Origin: Segetimicrobium sp035279545
Lineage (GTDB): Bacteria; Sysuimicrobiota; Sysuimicrobiia; Sysuimicrobiales; Segetimicrobiaceae
Assembly (NCBI GenBank): GCA_035279545.1
Contig: DATEHM010000052.1
Coordinates: forward strand, 1 to 40,447
Length of the DNA stretch: 40,447 nucleotides
Reading direction: 5' to 3'
Part shown: one piece after another, positions 7,473-16,823 of the stretch
Layout of the letters: every line of letters starts with the position of its first letter
Numbering within the stretch: the stretch's first letter is position 1
Translations under genes and position numbers: made by a program
The notes under the pieces: model-generated
What the model saw: the letters and a program-made list of their open reading frames with translations, nothing else
Told to the model about the DNA's origin: nothing
Database searches by the model: none

Positions 7473-8968
7473 AGTCGGTTAGTCGGTTAGTCGGTTGGTC
7501 GGTCCGGATGCTGGGGTCGGTGGCGGTGGTACTAACCGCCTATCCGCCTAACCGACTAATCGCTCAGGACACGACCTCGGTCCGGAGTGCACACGACTCC
7601 GTACAGGTCCGTTTCGTCGACACGGATCTGCGGGCGGTGATTCAGGCGCTGGGGAGACACCTGCCGAAGCCAGTGATCGTCGGGCCGATTCCGGACGCTC
7701 GGGTGTCGATGGAAACGCCGGGGCCGGTGCCGCCGCCGACGTTGATCGCGCTACTCGCGAATCTGGTGCAGTCGCAGGGCCTCGAGTTCACCGAAGACAG
7801 TGTGGCGTACCGGGTGGGAGTGAAGCCGGCCGCCCCGACGGGCTCCCAGGCGCCCTCGGGGAATCCAACGCGACCTGACAGTTCCGTGCACCTCTTTGTG
7901 ATCCGGCTCAAGCACGCTCGTGCCTCCGACGTCGCCGCGACGGTGAATCAACTGTTCGGCGGGAGCGGGGCCTTCGCTGGGAGTGGGAACACCAATACGC
8001 TCTCCGACGAGCTGCGGCGCAATCAAGTGCCCGTCCAGCAATCGCTCACCCCCGGGCCGGGGAACAACCTGGGTCAGCCTTCGGTGGGGAACGCCACGTT
8101 TGCGGGGAGCGTGACCATCGTCGCCGACGAGCTGACCAATGCGCTTCTGGTCCGGGCCAATGAGCACGACTTCACCGTGCTGAGCGACGCCGTCACACAG
8201 CTCGACGTACGACCGCTCCAGGTCCTCATCGAAGTGACCATCGTCGAGGCCCAGCACAACAAGAGTTTCTCCCTTGCCACGAACTTTCTTGTGCCGCCGC
8301 AGCCTGTGGATCATGGGGATGGGACCGTGAACGGGAAAACGACCAGCGGGAGTCTGGGTGACTTCGCGATCACCCTGCTCAACATCGGACACGCGAATAT
8401 CTCGGCCGCACTGTCGGCGGCCGCGAGCAAGGGTGAAGTCCAGATCCTGTCTCGTCCGGTACTGCTTGCATCGAACAACACGGAAGCGCACATCCTGGTG
8501 GGAAGCCAGCAACCATTCGTTCAGGTGAGCCGGTCACTGCCGACGGACACGCCGTCGCGTGATCAGGTGGTCCAGTACGAGCCGGTCGGCACGAGCCTGA
8601 CGGTGCGGCCGACGATCAACGAGGACGGGTACGTCTCGCTTGTCATTCATCAGGAAGTGAATTCCGCCACCACGGAAACCCAATTCGATGCGCCGATCAT
8701 CTCTACCCGGGAGGCGTCTACGCAGGTTCTCGTTCGTGACGGCCAAACGATCGTCCTCGGCGGATTGACCGATCGCCAGCGTACCTCGACTCATGAGGGG
8801 GTTCCACTGTTGTCTTCGCTTCCCCTCATCGGTGGGCTCTTTGGGACCGCGTCCAAGACCACGGACGCGAGCGAGTTTTTCCTGTTCCTCACGCCCAGGA
8901 TTCTGAGGACCGATGCGGATGCGGACACTGTTACCGCGCCCCACCTCCCTCCTTCGGGGGTCCGGTGA
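7463..8968 (+). CDS. gspD: Type II secretion outer-membrane secretin GspD
   Basis: Outer-membrane channel of the T2SS. From GTG 7463 (501 aa) there is a signal-peptide-like N-terminus (MLGSVAVVLTAYPPNRLIAQ), then an N0-like domain (VRFVDTDLRAVIQALGRHLPKPVIVG). A secretin N-type repeat follows (FVIRLKHARASDVAATVNQLFGG ... VTIVADELTNALLVRANEHDFTVL), then the beta-barrel (VLIEVTIVEAQHNKSFSLATNF; VLASNNTEAHILVG; VLVRDGQTIVLGGLTD; LPLIGGLFG). It is compact compared with the usual ~650 aa and has fewer N domains. ATG 7508 is an alternative start giving a cleaner signal peptide. It overlaps gspC and the downstream activator. Confidence 0.93.
   Translation: MEIESVSRLVGWSVRMLGSVAVVLTAYPPNRLIAQDTTSVRSAHDSVQVRFVDTDLRAVIQALGRHLPKPVIVGPIPDARVSMETPGPVPPPTLIALLANLVQSQGLEFTEDSVAYRVGVKPAAPTGSQAPSGNPTRPDSSVHLFVIRLKHARASDVAATVNQLFGGSGAFAGSGNTNTLSDELRRNQVPVQQSLTPGPGNNLGQPSVGNATFAGSVTIVADELTNALLVRANEHDFTVLSDAVTQLDVRPLQVLIEVTIVEAQHNKSFSLATNFLVPPQPVDHGDGTVNGKTTSGSLGDFAITLLNIGHANISAALSAAASKGEVQILSRPVLLASNNTEAHILVGSQQPFVQVSRSLPTDTPSRDQVVQYEPVGTSLTVRPTINEDGYVSLVIHQEVNSATTETQFDAPIISTREASTQVLVRDGQTIVLGGLTDRQRTSTHEGVPLLSSLPLIGGLFGTASKTTDASEFFLFLTPRILRTDADADTVTAPHLPPSGVR
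7473..7559 (+). repeat. AGTCGGTT tandem repeat with inverted partner at the gspD start
   Basis: About three to four AGTCGGTT units (7473-7502) lie in the first codons of gspD, and a complementary run lies at 7532-7559. TTAGTCGGTTAG (7479-7490) and CTAACCGACTAA (7548-7559) are perfect 12-base complements, so the mRNA can fold a stem enclosing the alternative ATG at 7508. Confidence 0.7.
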
Positions 8969-9882
8969 TCCTGGGTGAGTCTGCGGGCATTCGCCGGGCC
9001 CTTGACCTGGCCAGGCGTTTCGCGGTCAGTCGCGTGCCGGTCTTGCTCGTGGGACCGCGGGGGTCGGGTAAGGAGCTCCTGGCCCGCTTTATCCACGAGC
9101 AATCGGGCCGTACGGGGGAGTTCGTAGACGTGAACTGCGGCGCCCTCCCCGAGGCCTTGGCCGAAAGCCTCCTGTTCGGGCATGAACCGGGCGCGTTCAC
9201 GGGCGCACTCAAGGCTCATATCGGCTTGGTTCAGGAGTCCCATGGAGGGACACTGTTCCTCGACGAGTTTGGTGACCTGTCGCCCGACTGTCAGATAAAA
9301 GTGCTCAGGGCATTCGAGTGCGCGGAAATCCGACCTGTGGGAGCGCGCAGCAAGCGGCAGGTGGATCTCAGGATTGTTGCAGCCGCGCAGGGGAACTCCG
9401 AGGGCCCCAGTGTGGGGGAGGTGCTGCGACGGGACCTATTGGACCGGGTCGCCGTAGGAATTGTGACGCTGCCCTCTCTTCGCGACCGCGACCGCGATGT
9501 GGTGATACTTGCGACGCAGTTCGCGAAAGAGGAAGGACGCGAGCTCGAGCCGGGCGTCGAGGGTGTGCTCAGGAACTACCCCTGGCCTGGAAACGTGCGG
9601 GAGCTTCGAGCCGTGATCGCGCGCGCGGGTTGCCTGGTGGACAATGGCACTCTCCCGCCTTGGGCCGTTGCCGAGGCCATCGCGATGAGTGGGCATGTCG
9701 GGGGATCGGTTCATGTGCTCCCTTCAAGCCCCGCTGAGTGGGAGGCTCTGGGTACGCGGGAGCGATGGGTGGCGTCCCGGATGGCCAAGGCGTTGGGAGT
9801 CGGTAGGACCAGCCTCTTTCGGCTGTTGAAGGCGCAGGGAGTGTCCCTTCGAGGGCTTCGGAGTTCACCACCCGCGAACTAG
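8965..9882 (+). CDS. Sigma-54 dependent AAA+ activator (enhancer-binding protein)
   Basis: ATPase that remodels sigma-54 RNA polymerase. The 305-aa product has Walker A GPRGSGKE (residues 30-37), the sigma-54 contact loop GAFTGA (76-81), Walker B TLFLDEFGD (96-104), an arginine-finger region (LRRDLLDRVAVG) and NYPWPGNVRELR. A C-terminal Fis-type HTH includes RMAKALGVGRTSLFRLL. There is no N-terminal receiver or sensor domain, so activity is probably controlled by expression or by a partner protein. GTG 8965 overlaps the gspD stop, so it is co-translated with the secretion operon. The adjacent sigma-54-type promoter in front of the RHS gene is its likely target. Confidence 0.93.
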   Translation: MILGESAGIRRALDLARRFAVSRVPVLLVGPRGSGKELLARFIHEQSGRTGEFVDVNCGALPEALAESLLFGHEPGAFTGALKAHIGLVQESHGGTLFLDEFGDLSPDCQIKVLRAFECAEIRPVGARSKRQVDLRIVAAAQGNSEGPSVGEVLRRDLLDRVAVGIVTLPSLRDRDRDVVILATQFAKEEGRELEPGVEGVLRNYPWPGNVRELRAVIARAGCLVDNGTLPPWAVAEAIAMSGHVGGSVHVLPSSPAEWEALGTRERWVASRMAKALGVGRTSLFRLLKAQGVSLRGLRSSPPAN

Positions 9883-9902
9883 AGAGTTCACTTCGAACTC
9901 TC
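9861..9902 (+). promoter_or_regulatory. Candidate enhancer site for the sigma-54 activator
   Basis: A perfect 8-base inverted repeat, GAGAGTTC and GAACTCTC with a 5-base spacer (9882-9902), follows a weaker version of the same motif (GAGTTC at 9861, GAACT at 9876). The pair lies about 60-100 bases upstream of the -24 element, the usual position of enhancer-binding sites. No T-run follows, so it is not an obvious terminator. Confidence 0.55.
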
Positions 9903-9963
9903 GGCCTGCTCCGCAAGAAATGCAAGTTGTTGTCTCGCCAACACTATGCTGCCCAGTGTGTCC

Positions 9964-9977
9964 GGCACGATCCGTGC
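9964..9977 (+). promoter_or_regulatory. Candidate sigma-54 (-24/-12) promoter for the RHS gene
   Basis: GG at 9964-9965 and GC at 9976-9977 are exactly ten bases apart, in the context GGCACG-ATCC-GTGCC, close to the consensus TGGCACG-N4-TTGC. Transcription would begin near 9988, so the RHS start at GTG 10011 fits and the in-frame TTG at 9927 does not. The motif is also a near-perfect palindrome and could instead be a repressor site. Confidence 0.6.
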
Positions 9978-10010
9978 CTTGGTAAGAGGCAACCCCCTCC
10001 GGAGCTTGTC

Positions 10011-13000
10011 GTGTTCCGCACGCCGGTCCGCCCGTCCGCAGTCCTGGTGTCCCTGGTCGCGGTACTCCTCACCGGCACCCTCACAGATGCCGTTCTGGGT
10101 ACTGCAGGCACCCGGGGGAGACCTGTCGCAGAAGGTCCCAAGTCTGCATCGAACTGCACGATTACCATTCCGTGCCCAGGCATATCGATCTCGCTTACTC
10201 CGACAGGGCTGACCGCCGCCCCAGAACAAGCAGGAACGTTCACCGCGACGTTATTCAATGACACTCCGGCGGCAGAGTCGATCGCCGTAAAATGCGTGAC
10301 CCTCAGCAGCCAGTTTCCATGCGCCGCGACCAACTTGGGCACGTATTGGGTACCCGGCAGCCAGAACGTGACGCTGAACTACACGACAAAGGGGATGGGG
10401 TTCTTCAAACAGAAGCTCATCGGGACGGTCCCAGGGCAAGACCCGAAAATGTTGGTCGGCACCCAGTGGTTCTGGTCTGCCGACACCACCTTTCGAACCG
10501 TCACCGTCAGTGGAATCTCGATCGGATCCGTAATGACGCCCGGGGTCGGACAGATCATCAGCTCAGCGGACACCATTCTGGTCGTCTTCAACCATCCGTC
10601 CGGAGTAGACTCGACAACTTTCAAGATGAATCTGAACGGTGCCGATGTAACCTCCTCCGCCCACCGCACCCACAACTCCATCTACTTGACGGGGATGGCA
10701 CTTCGAGACAGCGGGAACGTGCTCAGTGCGTACGGGTGTGCAGTAAATGGACGCTGTGACTCAGTTCCGTCGGTGAGCTTCGTGGGAATTCCGTCGTCAA
10801 CGCCGCCGAACATGGCTTCCTGGTTGGCGGACGATTCGCTCCCGATTCCGAACGACGTCTTTACCGGCCTCGAGCTCCCCGGAGCCCTTCCGGAGCCACC
10901 AGACAGCCTGAAGGGCTGCCCAGTTCACCCTGGCGATCCGGAGTTCACGTTCAATGGATCGTACCTGAGTCAGCCCAATGGCCTCATCGCCGCCCCGCTG
11001 AAATCCGCCGCAAGCGCAGATACGATCCTGGAAGTCGTGACCTCCAATCACGACTACGTCCCTTCGGATTCCAACAGCGTCTGCAGCAAGATCACGTATC
11101 TGGCAGACACGCTTTACGACTGGTCCTTCTGGACGGGCTTGGTGCCCTCTCCGCAGAGCGATTCCATGTGGGCAGTTTACCCGTACACTGACGGAACCCC
11201 AGTTACCAGTCCTCCGGGTGGTGGCGGTTTTGGCCGCATTCAGGCCGGCGGTGGCAACGGCGGTGGTGGAAACGGGAATGGAGGAGTCAAGGGGAACCAT
11301 GGCGGCAACGGGAATGGCGGTGGGCCTACTCCGTTCCTCCTTGCCGCGGGCGCCATGAATCCTGACTCGGTGGAGATGTGGTTGAACGGAACTCAGGTGG
11401 TTCGTCATGGCGTGGCGATCGACACCTTCGTGCGCAAGGTGCAGAACGTGCCCCTCACGGCCGACTTCAAGTTCAGCGCGAACGATCCCTTGATGTACAA
11501 GTACGACGTCCAGCATCCGGACTCCATCGGCTCACCGCATGGAGGCTGGAACGAGCTGATTGCCAGCATGTCTGATTCCACCGGCCATCGGACCAAGGGG
11601 CGCACCCGGTTCATCCAGCTGAAGCCGTTCCCGCGCACTCCGCTGGCGATTACGCCCCTTCGCACCTTCAGCAAACTCTCACAGGGCGACTGCATTGCCT
11701 TCGGCGCACTCCAGTGTGGCGGCATCATGCTCACGCAGACCATTCCAGGATTTGTCACGCGGGACAGAGATCGCAGCCTCCACCTGGTATATCGATCCAA
11801 CTCGCAACGCGCTCCGGCCATCCTCCCGTTGCAGCTGAACACCGGCGCGTTCCAACAGACCCCGGATTCCTTCATCGTCTTCTCGAAGGCGACTGGAACG
11901 TCGACGGTGGACTCCCTCCACTACTTCGGCGATACCATCGTAACGGGGGCGCAAGGCAGCCGCCCCGGGCTTCACCGGCTGTGGTCTCAGACGATGATCC
12001 TCGGCGCCCAGCTCAACCCGCCCGATACGGGGAACGCCAGAATCCGGCCCGATTCGATCGTGGTCCGCGCGAAGTACGATACGTCGACTCAGGACAACCT
12101 CATTGTCCAGGAGGTCACGCAGATATACCTCACGGACAGCAATAGCACCCGTGTCGGCTCGGGCTGGCAATTGGCGGAACAAAGTCGCTTGATCCTCGGA
12201 CAGATGTCACAAGGTGATACGGCTGCGATCTTGGTCGATGGTGACGGCTCTTATGAGACGTTCCTGAAGGTGAACCACCTGTGGGTCAGCCCGCCGGGCG
12301 AGACCGGGCATCTCTTGGACTCTACGTCAACGTCCTTCCAACCTGCCGGTCACGTCTTGTACCTCCAAAGCGGCGCCAGTATTGGGTTCCGGGCGACTGA
12401 CGGGCGTCAAGTATGGACCGCCGATCTGCTGGGGAACCGCACCCGCTTTGTCTACGCATCGCCAACGAGCAGTCGACTCGACTCGATCGTGGATCCCAGC
12501 CGCATGGCCTATCGGTTCAAGTACAACACCTCGGGAAGCGGAACGAATCTGGTTTCCGATATCGTGATGCGGGATTCCGCCGGCGACACCGCCCGGGTCG
12601 CAACCCTCGCCTACAACTCATTAAACCAGCTCCGAAGTGTGACGATCTGGAGGAGTGCATCACAGGGCGACTCGACGCGGTTCGCCTACCAGAGCAACCG
12701 GTTCTCGGGGGCATTTATCGATTCGATTATCGATCCACGTAACCCGGGCACTGGAACACCGACGATCGTGACCACGGTTGCATACGACACGGTGCTCTAC
12801 ACGCCCGAAGCGGTCACGCGACCGAAGGATCGATTGGGCACCCTCACAGAGTGGTACCGCGACGTGTGGCGCCGGGCAGTGCCGACGGACAGCTTCGGCA
12901 GGCGGTGGGGCGGCGTAGCGCTGCCCCAAGCAGGATTGCTGTATCCGAGCGATCTGAAGGCCACGCACGTCGATTTCTCCAACCAACCGACGGACGTCAT

Positions 13001-16000
13001 GGTGGACCGGTTCGGGGCTCCGACCCGCGTGGATCAGATCGCCCCGCCACCCGCGTATGCCGGGGGGTTCCTCATGATCAGCCGCGGTTCCGACGATATC
13101 CGCGTCATCACCCGGGATACGATGGGTCGGGTGGTGAAGATCGTGCACGACCCCGACTCGACGGCATTGAGCGATTCCGTCATGTACACCTATGACGCGC
13201 TGGGCCGGGTCGACACGATCGCCCGCAGCACGTTGCTCTACCCGGCGGGTTCTCGAGTGCTCGATACCACCACGTTTGTGTTCGATTCCGTGCCAGTGGG
13301 GACGGCGGGGCAATGGTGCTCGCGGATGAAGAGCATGCAGGACCCGATGAAGGGTGTAACGACGATCACCTATGCCATGACAGGCGCCGGCGCCTGCCTG
13401 CCGACAAAGACCCAGGACCTATCTGGCGATACCACGCACTACACGTACGGAACGCTCAGTGCGGGGGTCTCGTCGGGAGTCCGCCCCGTCTCGATCGGCG
13501 ATGCGACGGGCGTGGTGACGTCAGCCCAATATGACTTGCAGACCTGGAATACCTCGGTCAGCATCGTCTCTGCGGCTCACGACACGTCTCGGATCTACTA
13601 CGACCCCTTCGGGCGCCCTGACTCGAGCTTCGACGGAGTCAAGGCGCGCACGGCTACTTACCACGACCTGTCAGGGAGGATCACGGGTACCCGGACGGGG
13701 AGGGGATCGGGCTCCGCAACCGCCGTGACGACCCGTGACGCGGCGGGCAATACCATTCGGGTACGTGTGTTCGCCGGGCAGGCGGGCAGCGGCAACGACA
13801 CGTTGCCGATTGCGGGCACTACCATAGACACGACGGCCTACTTCTATAACAACCTCAGCCAGGTTGATTCGAGTCTTACGCCGGGCCACCGCAAGAGCGC
13901 CTACACCCGGGACGCACGCGGCGCGCCGATCTGGGAGTACACAGGGAACGGGTCGTACATCACGCATCTCTACGACTGGCAGGGGAAGCAATTCTACGAG
14001 AACACCAGCCCCACCACACCCGGCTCCTCTTACGACGGTCAGCCATTTGCCAGCGCCGCCGTCACGGCCTTGTACGACAGCATCGGCTTCGCTGCCGGGG
14101 CCACGCTGAGCAGTGGCCAGCTACACTCCGTCACCTACGACGGGAAGAGTCGCGTTAGAAGCATGGCCACCCAGGACGTCGGTCTGGGGTCACAGATCCT
14201 GTACCGCGGGTACGGGTACAGTCGGACGAATCAACTCGCAGTCGACACCCTGGTGCTCAACGCGGGAATCACCGTAGTGCGGTCGTATCAGTACAACCGT
14301 CGTGGCCAGCGTACCCTGGCCACGACGAGAGTACAGCCGACCAGCGGCTCGGTGGTCGATTCCGTGGACGTCACTCACTACTACTACGACAGTTTGACCG
14401 CGCATCTCGACTCGATAATGGAGACCGTCGACTCCATTGATACGGTGGCTCGGGTAAGGTGGCGCTACGACCTGGCCCAGCGGGATACGCTCCGTGGGAC
14501 GATGGTCTTCGGAGGCGGGAGCCACACGGAGTTGACGACTCGGTACCAATACGACAATGCCGGGCACCTATCGTTGATACAGACGTCAACGCCCGCCGGC
14601 ACCTGGTACCAAATGGGCAGCACGACCTACGACGCTGTCGGGCGCCTGGTCGGCTCGTCTGAAACGGGTCCCTGTGCCGCCAGCACGCCGACTTGTCACG
14701 TCAGCCGCACGGACGTGGAGCAGTATGATTCTCTGGGTACCGGCCGGTTGATGTACTCGAGCAATTCAGACGGGGACTACTACTGGGCGTACGACGCCTT
14801 CGGGAATCGCTTGAACGAGGTGTGGACCCGACACGTGGATCCGACTGGCACGGGGAGCGATACGTCGAAGTACGCTGTGGACAACAGTCTGTCCCGCACA
14901 TTCAACACGGGGGTCAGCGGATTGATCAACCATTTCTACAACGATCAGGCGGGAAACCGCCTCATGCAGCGGGACAGCGCCAACTTCGGCGGCACGGATC
15001 TCGGCGTGCGGTACGGGATGACGTACACGGCGAAGAACCAGCTCTTCTTCTCCGCGGTCCCATCGGCCCAGTCCGCTCACGGGTTCGACCTTGCCTGGAA
15101 CTGGTACGACCCCACCGGCCAACGGGTCATTACCAAGACCGACTACGAGTCGTCCTGGAACGGGTCCAAGTCTCCGAGTGACTCCACGGGCACGTGGACC
15201 TACTACTTCTACGATGGCTCAGACGTTGCCCTCACTCTGGCGAAGATCGGGGGGACGTGGAAGGTCACGTCGCGATACCTGACGGGCGGCGTGGATCAGC
15301 CCCTGGCGGGGCGCTTCGTGAATCTCGGCGGCACGGTTGCGGAGAACCTTGGGTTGGTGGAGGACAAGCAGGGGACGACGCTCGCGGCTATGCTGCCGAG
15401 CGGGTCGCAGGAGTCGAACGCCATCTATTATGGAAAGAACGCGTTCGGTGCCTTCATTGCGACGCCGAGCGGGCTGGGGAGCCAGGGGAGTACGATTGGG
15501 TCGCAGACGGGGTTTGGGGGCGCCAGCACGCCCAGTAGTAGTACGGGGTTTACATACATGCGGAATCGCTGGTATGATCCTCAGACCGGACGCTTCCTGA
15601 CGCAGGATCCGATCGGGCTCGCGGGTGGGGTGAATCTCTACGCGTACGCGGGCAACAATCCAATCAGCTACAACGATCCCTTCGGCCTCGTCGCGATGGA
15701 GTGCCCGCCGAACTGCGGCGGTCAAGGCCCCGGGAAGCCGCCTGTCGATGTGCCGAACGGCGGTAACGGTAATGGGTGGAAATGGAATCCCGATCCGAAC
15801 AACTCGCGCGGTGGGAGCTACGGTCCGGAAAAACCGGTGCAGGGTCAGAGTCAGCCCTCTGCAAGTTGGGAGGACCCGACAACCAAGGGAGGGACCGGTC
15901 ACTGGGATGTTGATGACGGTCGGGGCAGTCGTCAGAGGTACGACGAGCACGGCAAACCGATCAGTGCCGATGAGGCACACGGAAAGAGTCCCGGCGGCTC

Positions 16001-16193
16001 TTCTAACTCTCTTTCCCAGCTCTGGCAGCGCTTGAAAGACTGGGCAATCGGTCCAACGTCAACACCGCAGCCCCTGGACGGCAATCCCACCGTTTTGGTG
16101 CCGCCTTTCATAAACGTCGCACCGGGCATGCTACCCCTGACTGGTCCCGGAGTGGTGCCCATTGGTGGACTGATACCAGGGTTCGTATTCTAG
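10011..16193 (+). CDS. Secreted RHS/YD-repeat polymorphic toxin
   Basis: Giant surface or secreted RHS protein (2060 aa from GTG 10011, with GGAG upstream). A signal-peptide-like segment (PSAVLVSLVAVLLTGTLTDA) is followed by beta-rich Ig-like regions, a Gly/Asn-rich linker near 11214-11330, and many YD repeats from about 12400 to 15400 (for example YTYDALGRVDTI, YDNAGHLSLI). The RHS-associated core ends at 15540-15689 (WYDPQTGRFLTQDPIGLAGG ... NDPFGL). The last 167 residues form a variable tip with HWDVDDGRG and RYDEHGKPI stretches, probably a toxin domain of unrecognised type. RHS cores form a shell around the tip. The position after a T2SS operon and its activator suggests Sec plus T2SS export. 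Confidence 0.92.
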   Translation: MFRTPVRPSAVLVSLVAVLLTGTLTDAVLGTAGTRGRPVAEGPKSASNCTITIPCPGISISLTPTGLTAAPEQAGTFTATLFNDTPAAESIAVKCVTLSSQFPCAATNLGTYWVPGSQNVTLNYTTKGMGFFKQKLIGTVPGQDPKMLVGTQWFWSADTTFRTVTVSGISIGSVMTPGVGQIISSADTILVVFNHPSGVDSTTFKMNLNGADVTSSAHRTHNSIYLTGMALRDSGNVLSAYGCAVNGRCDSVPSVSFVGIPSSTPPNMASWLADDSLPIPNDVFTGLELPGALPEPPDSLKGCPVHPGDPEFTFNGSYLSQPNGLIAAPLKSAASADTILEVVTSNHDYVPSDSNSVCSKITYLADTLYDWSFWTGLVPSPQSDSMWAVYPYTDGTPVTSPPGGGGFGRIQAGGGNGGGGNGNGGVKGNHGGNGNGGGPTPFLLAAGAMNPDSVEMWLNGTQVVRHGVAIDTFVRKVQNVPLTADFKFSANDPLMYKYDVQHPDSIGSPHGGWNELIASMSDSTGHRTKGRTRFIQLKPFPRTPLAITPLRTFSKLSQGDCIAFGALQCGGIMLTQTIPGFVTRDRDRSLHLVYRSNSQRAPAILPLQLNTGAFQQTPDSFIVFSKATGTSTVDSLHYFGDTIVTGAQGSRPGLHRLWSQTMILGAQLNPPDTGNARIRPDSIVVRAKYDTSTQDNLIVQEVTQIYLTDSNSTRVGSGWQLAEQSRLILGQMSQGDTAAILVDGDGSYETFLKVNHLWVSPPGETGHLLDSTSTSFQPAGHVLYLQSGASIGFRATDGRQVWTADLLGNRTRFVYASPTSSRLDSIVDPSRMAYRFKYNTSGSGTNLVSDIVMRDSAGDTARVATLAYNSLNQLRSVTIWRSASQGDSTRFAYQSNRFSGAFIDSIIDPRNPGTGTPTIVTTVAYDTVLYTPEAVTRPKDRLGTLTEWYRDVWRRAVPTDSFGRRWGGVALPQAGLLYPSDLKATHVDFSNQPTDVMVDRFGAPTRVDQIAPPPAYAGGFLMISRGSDDIRVITRDTMGRVVKIVHDPDSTALSDSVMYTYDALGRVDTIARSTLLYPAGSRVLDTTTFVFDSVPVGTAGQWCSRMKSMQDPMKGVTTITYAMTGAGACLPTKTQDLSGDTTHYTYGTLSAGVSSGVRPVSIGDATGVVTSAQYDLQTWNTSVSIVSAAHDTSRIYYDPFGRPDSSFDGVKARTATYHDLSGRITGTRTGRGSGSATAVTTRDAAGNTIRVRVFAGQAGSGNDTLPIAGTTIDTTAYFYNNLSQVDSSLTPGHRKSAYTRDARGAPIWEYTGNGSYITHLYDWQGKQFYENTSPTTPGSSYDGQPFASAAVTALYDSIGFAAGATLSSGQLHSVTYDGKSRVRSMATQDVGLGSQILYRGYGYSRTNQLAVDTLVLNAGITVVRSYQYNRRGQRTLATTRVQPTSGSVVDSVDVTHYYYDSLTAHLDSIMETVDSIDTVARVRWRYDLAQRDTLRGTMVFGGGSHTELTTRYQYDNAGHLSLIQTSTPAGTWYQMGSTTYDAVGRLVGSSETGPCAASTPTCHVSRTDVEQYDSLGTGRLMYSSNSDGDYYWAYDAFGNRLNEVWTRHVDPTGTGSDTSKYAVDNSLSRTFNTGVSGLINHFYNDQAGNRLMQRDSANFGGTDLGVRYGMTYTAKNQLFFSAVPSAQSAHGFDLAWNWYDPTGQRVITKTDYESSWNGSKSPSDSTGTWTYYFYDGSDVALTLAKIGGTWKVTSRYLTGGVDQPLAGRFVNLGGTVAENLGLVEDKQGTTLAAMLPSGSQESNAIYYGKNAFGAFIATPSGLGSQGSTIGSQTGFGGASTPSSSTGFTYMRNRWYDPQTGRFLTQDPIGLAGGVNLYAYAGNNPISYNDPFGLVAMECPPNCGGQGPGKPPVDVPNGGNGNGWKWNPDPNNSRGGSYGPEKPVQGQSQPSASWEDPTTKGGTGHWDVDDGRGSRQRYDEHGKPISADEAHGKSPGGSSNSLSQLWQRLKDWAIGPTSTPQPLDGNPTVLVPPFINVAPGMLPLTGPGVVPIGGLIPGFVF
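15594..15689 (+). repeat. RHS core-end homology segment, master copy
   Basis: A 96-bp segment encoding FLTQDPIGLAGG through DPFGL. The same 96-bp length recurs at 26280, 27346 and 28796, each time followed by a different tip. The high DNA identity makes it a likely recombination site for tip exchange. Confidence 0.85.
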
Positions 16194-16210
16194 GCAAGGG
16201 ACGTGACAGC

Positions 16211-16726
16211 ATGGGAGAACGAATGAAGTTTCTTGATGAGCGTGGCGCCAGCGAATGGCTTTCCGACCATCCACCCGGAGGTGCTCACCAGTGGGAGGCC
16301 CTAGGGAGGCAAGCGTCGCTGCGTATCCCGGGAGACGCTGGAAAGAAGGTCGCGATTGCCCGTGCCATCGTGGCTGTAGCGATGGAGCGAAGTGCGGCCT
16401 GTCTGCTGCGCGTCCGAGGCTATGGAATCTGGCCTTCGAGCGAGCTGCCTGAGCTCTATTATGCTGTGCGCCGTGACTTGGGGGACCCCAGGCGGTTAGC
16501 TGATGCTCCCTACCACGCGTTCGGAGCAGAGGACAAGGCGGCCGCTGAGTGTTTCATCGCTCTTACCTTGTATTTCTCGTGGGATGCTGAGCTCTATGTA
16601 CCCGCTCGACCGTCTCTCATGTTGGCGGTGAGCAATGATGAGGTGCTCGATCTGAAGGGAGAAACGGGGGAAGCGGTGCGCGCCCCTGTAGAGACTCTGG
16701 CGGCGCTAGGGATGTCCAGGCGCTAG
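16211..16726 (+). CDS. Candidate immunity protein for the resident RHS tip
   Basis: Not recognised by family. The 171-aa soluble, acidic protein lies 17 bases after the RHS stop, the standard place for the cognate immunity gene of a polymorphic toxin. ATG 16223 (MKFLDERG) is an alternative start with GGGAGA in front. There is no signal peptide or membrane helix, so the tip's target would be cytoplasmic if this is the immunity protein. The function is inferred from position only. Confidence 0.6.
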   Translation: MGERMKFLDERGASEWLSDHPPGGAHQWEALGRQASLRIPGDAGKKVAIARAIVAVAMERSAACLLRVRGYGIWPSSELPELYYAVRRDLGDPRRLADAPYHAFGAEDKAAAECFIALTLYFSWDAELYVPARPSLMLAVSNDEVLDLKGETGEAVRAPVETLAALGMSRR

Positions 16727-16788
16727 CCACTGCCTCGCTGAGTAGCCGGGGGTCACATCTGGGGACGACCTCCCATTGAGGGGTAGCA

Positions 16789-16823
16789 CCTGCGGGGCGA
16801 TCACACGTCAGTCGCCCCGCAGG
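16789..16823 (-). terminator. Hairpin terminator at the end of the minus-strand regulator
   Basis: Perfect 12-base arms (CCTGCGGGGCGA and TCGCCCCGCAGG) enclose an 11-base loop. The stop codon of the minus-strand regulator (16808-16810) lies in the loop. It lies between converging genes and may act in both directions. There is no strong T-run. Confidence 0.7.

Noticed and set aside
9927..10010. TTG start for the RHS gene at 9927
   Set aside because: It lies before the predicted sigma-54 promoter and gives a polar N-terminus ahead of the signal peptide; GTG 10011 has GGAG upstream.
12400..15400. Repeated motifs in the RHS gene as a possible CRISPR or DNA repeat array
   Set aside because: The repetition is at protein level (YD repeats) with divergent DNA, and there are no evenly spaced identical repeats.
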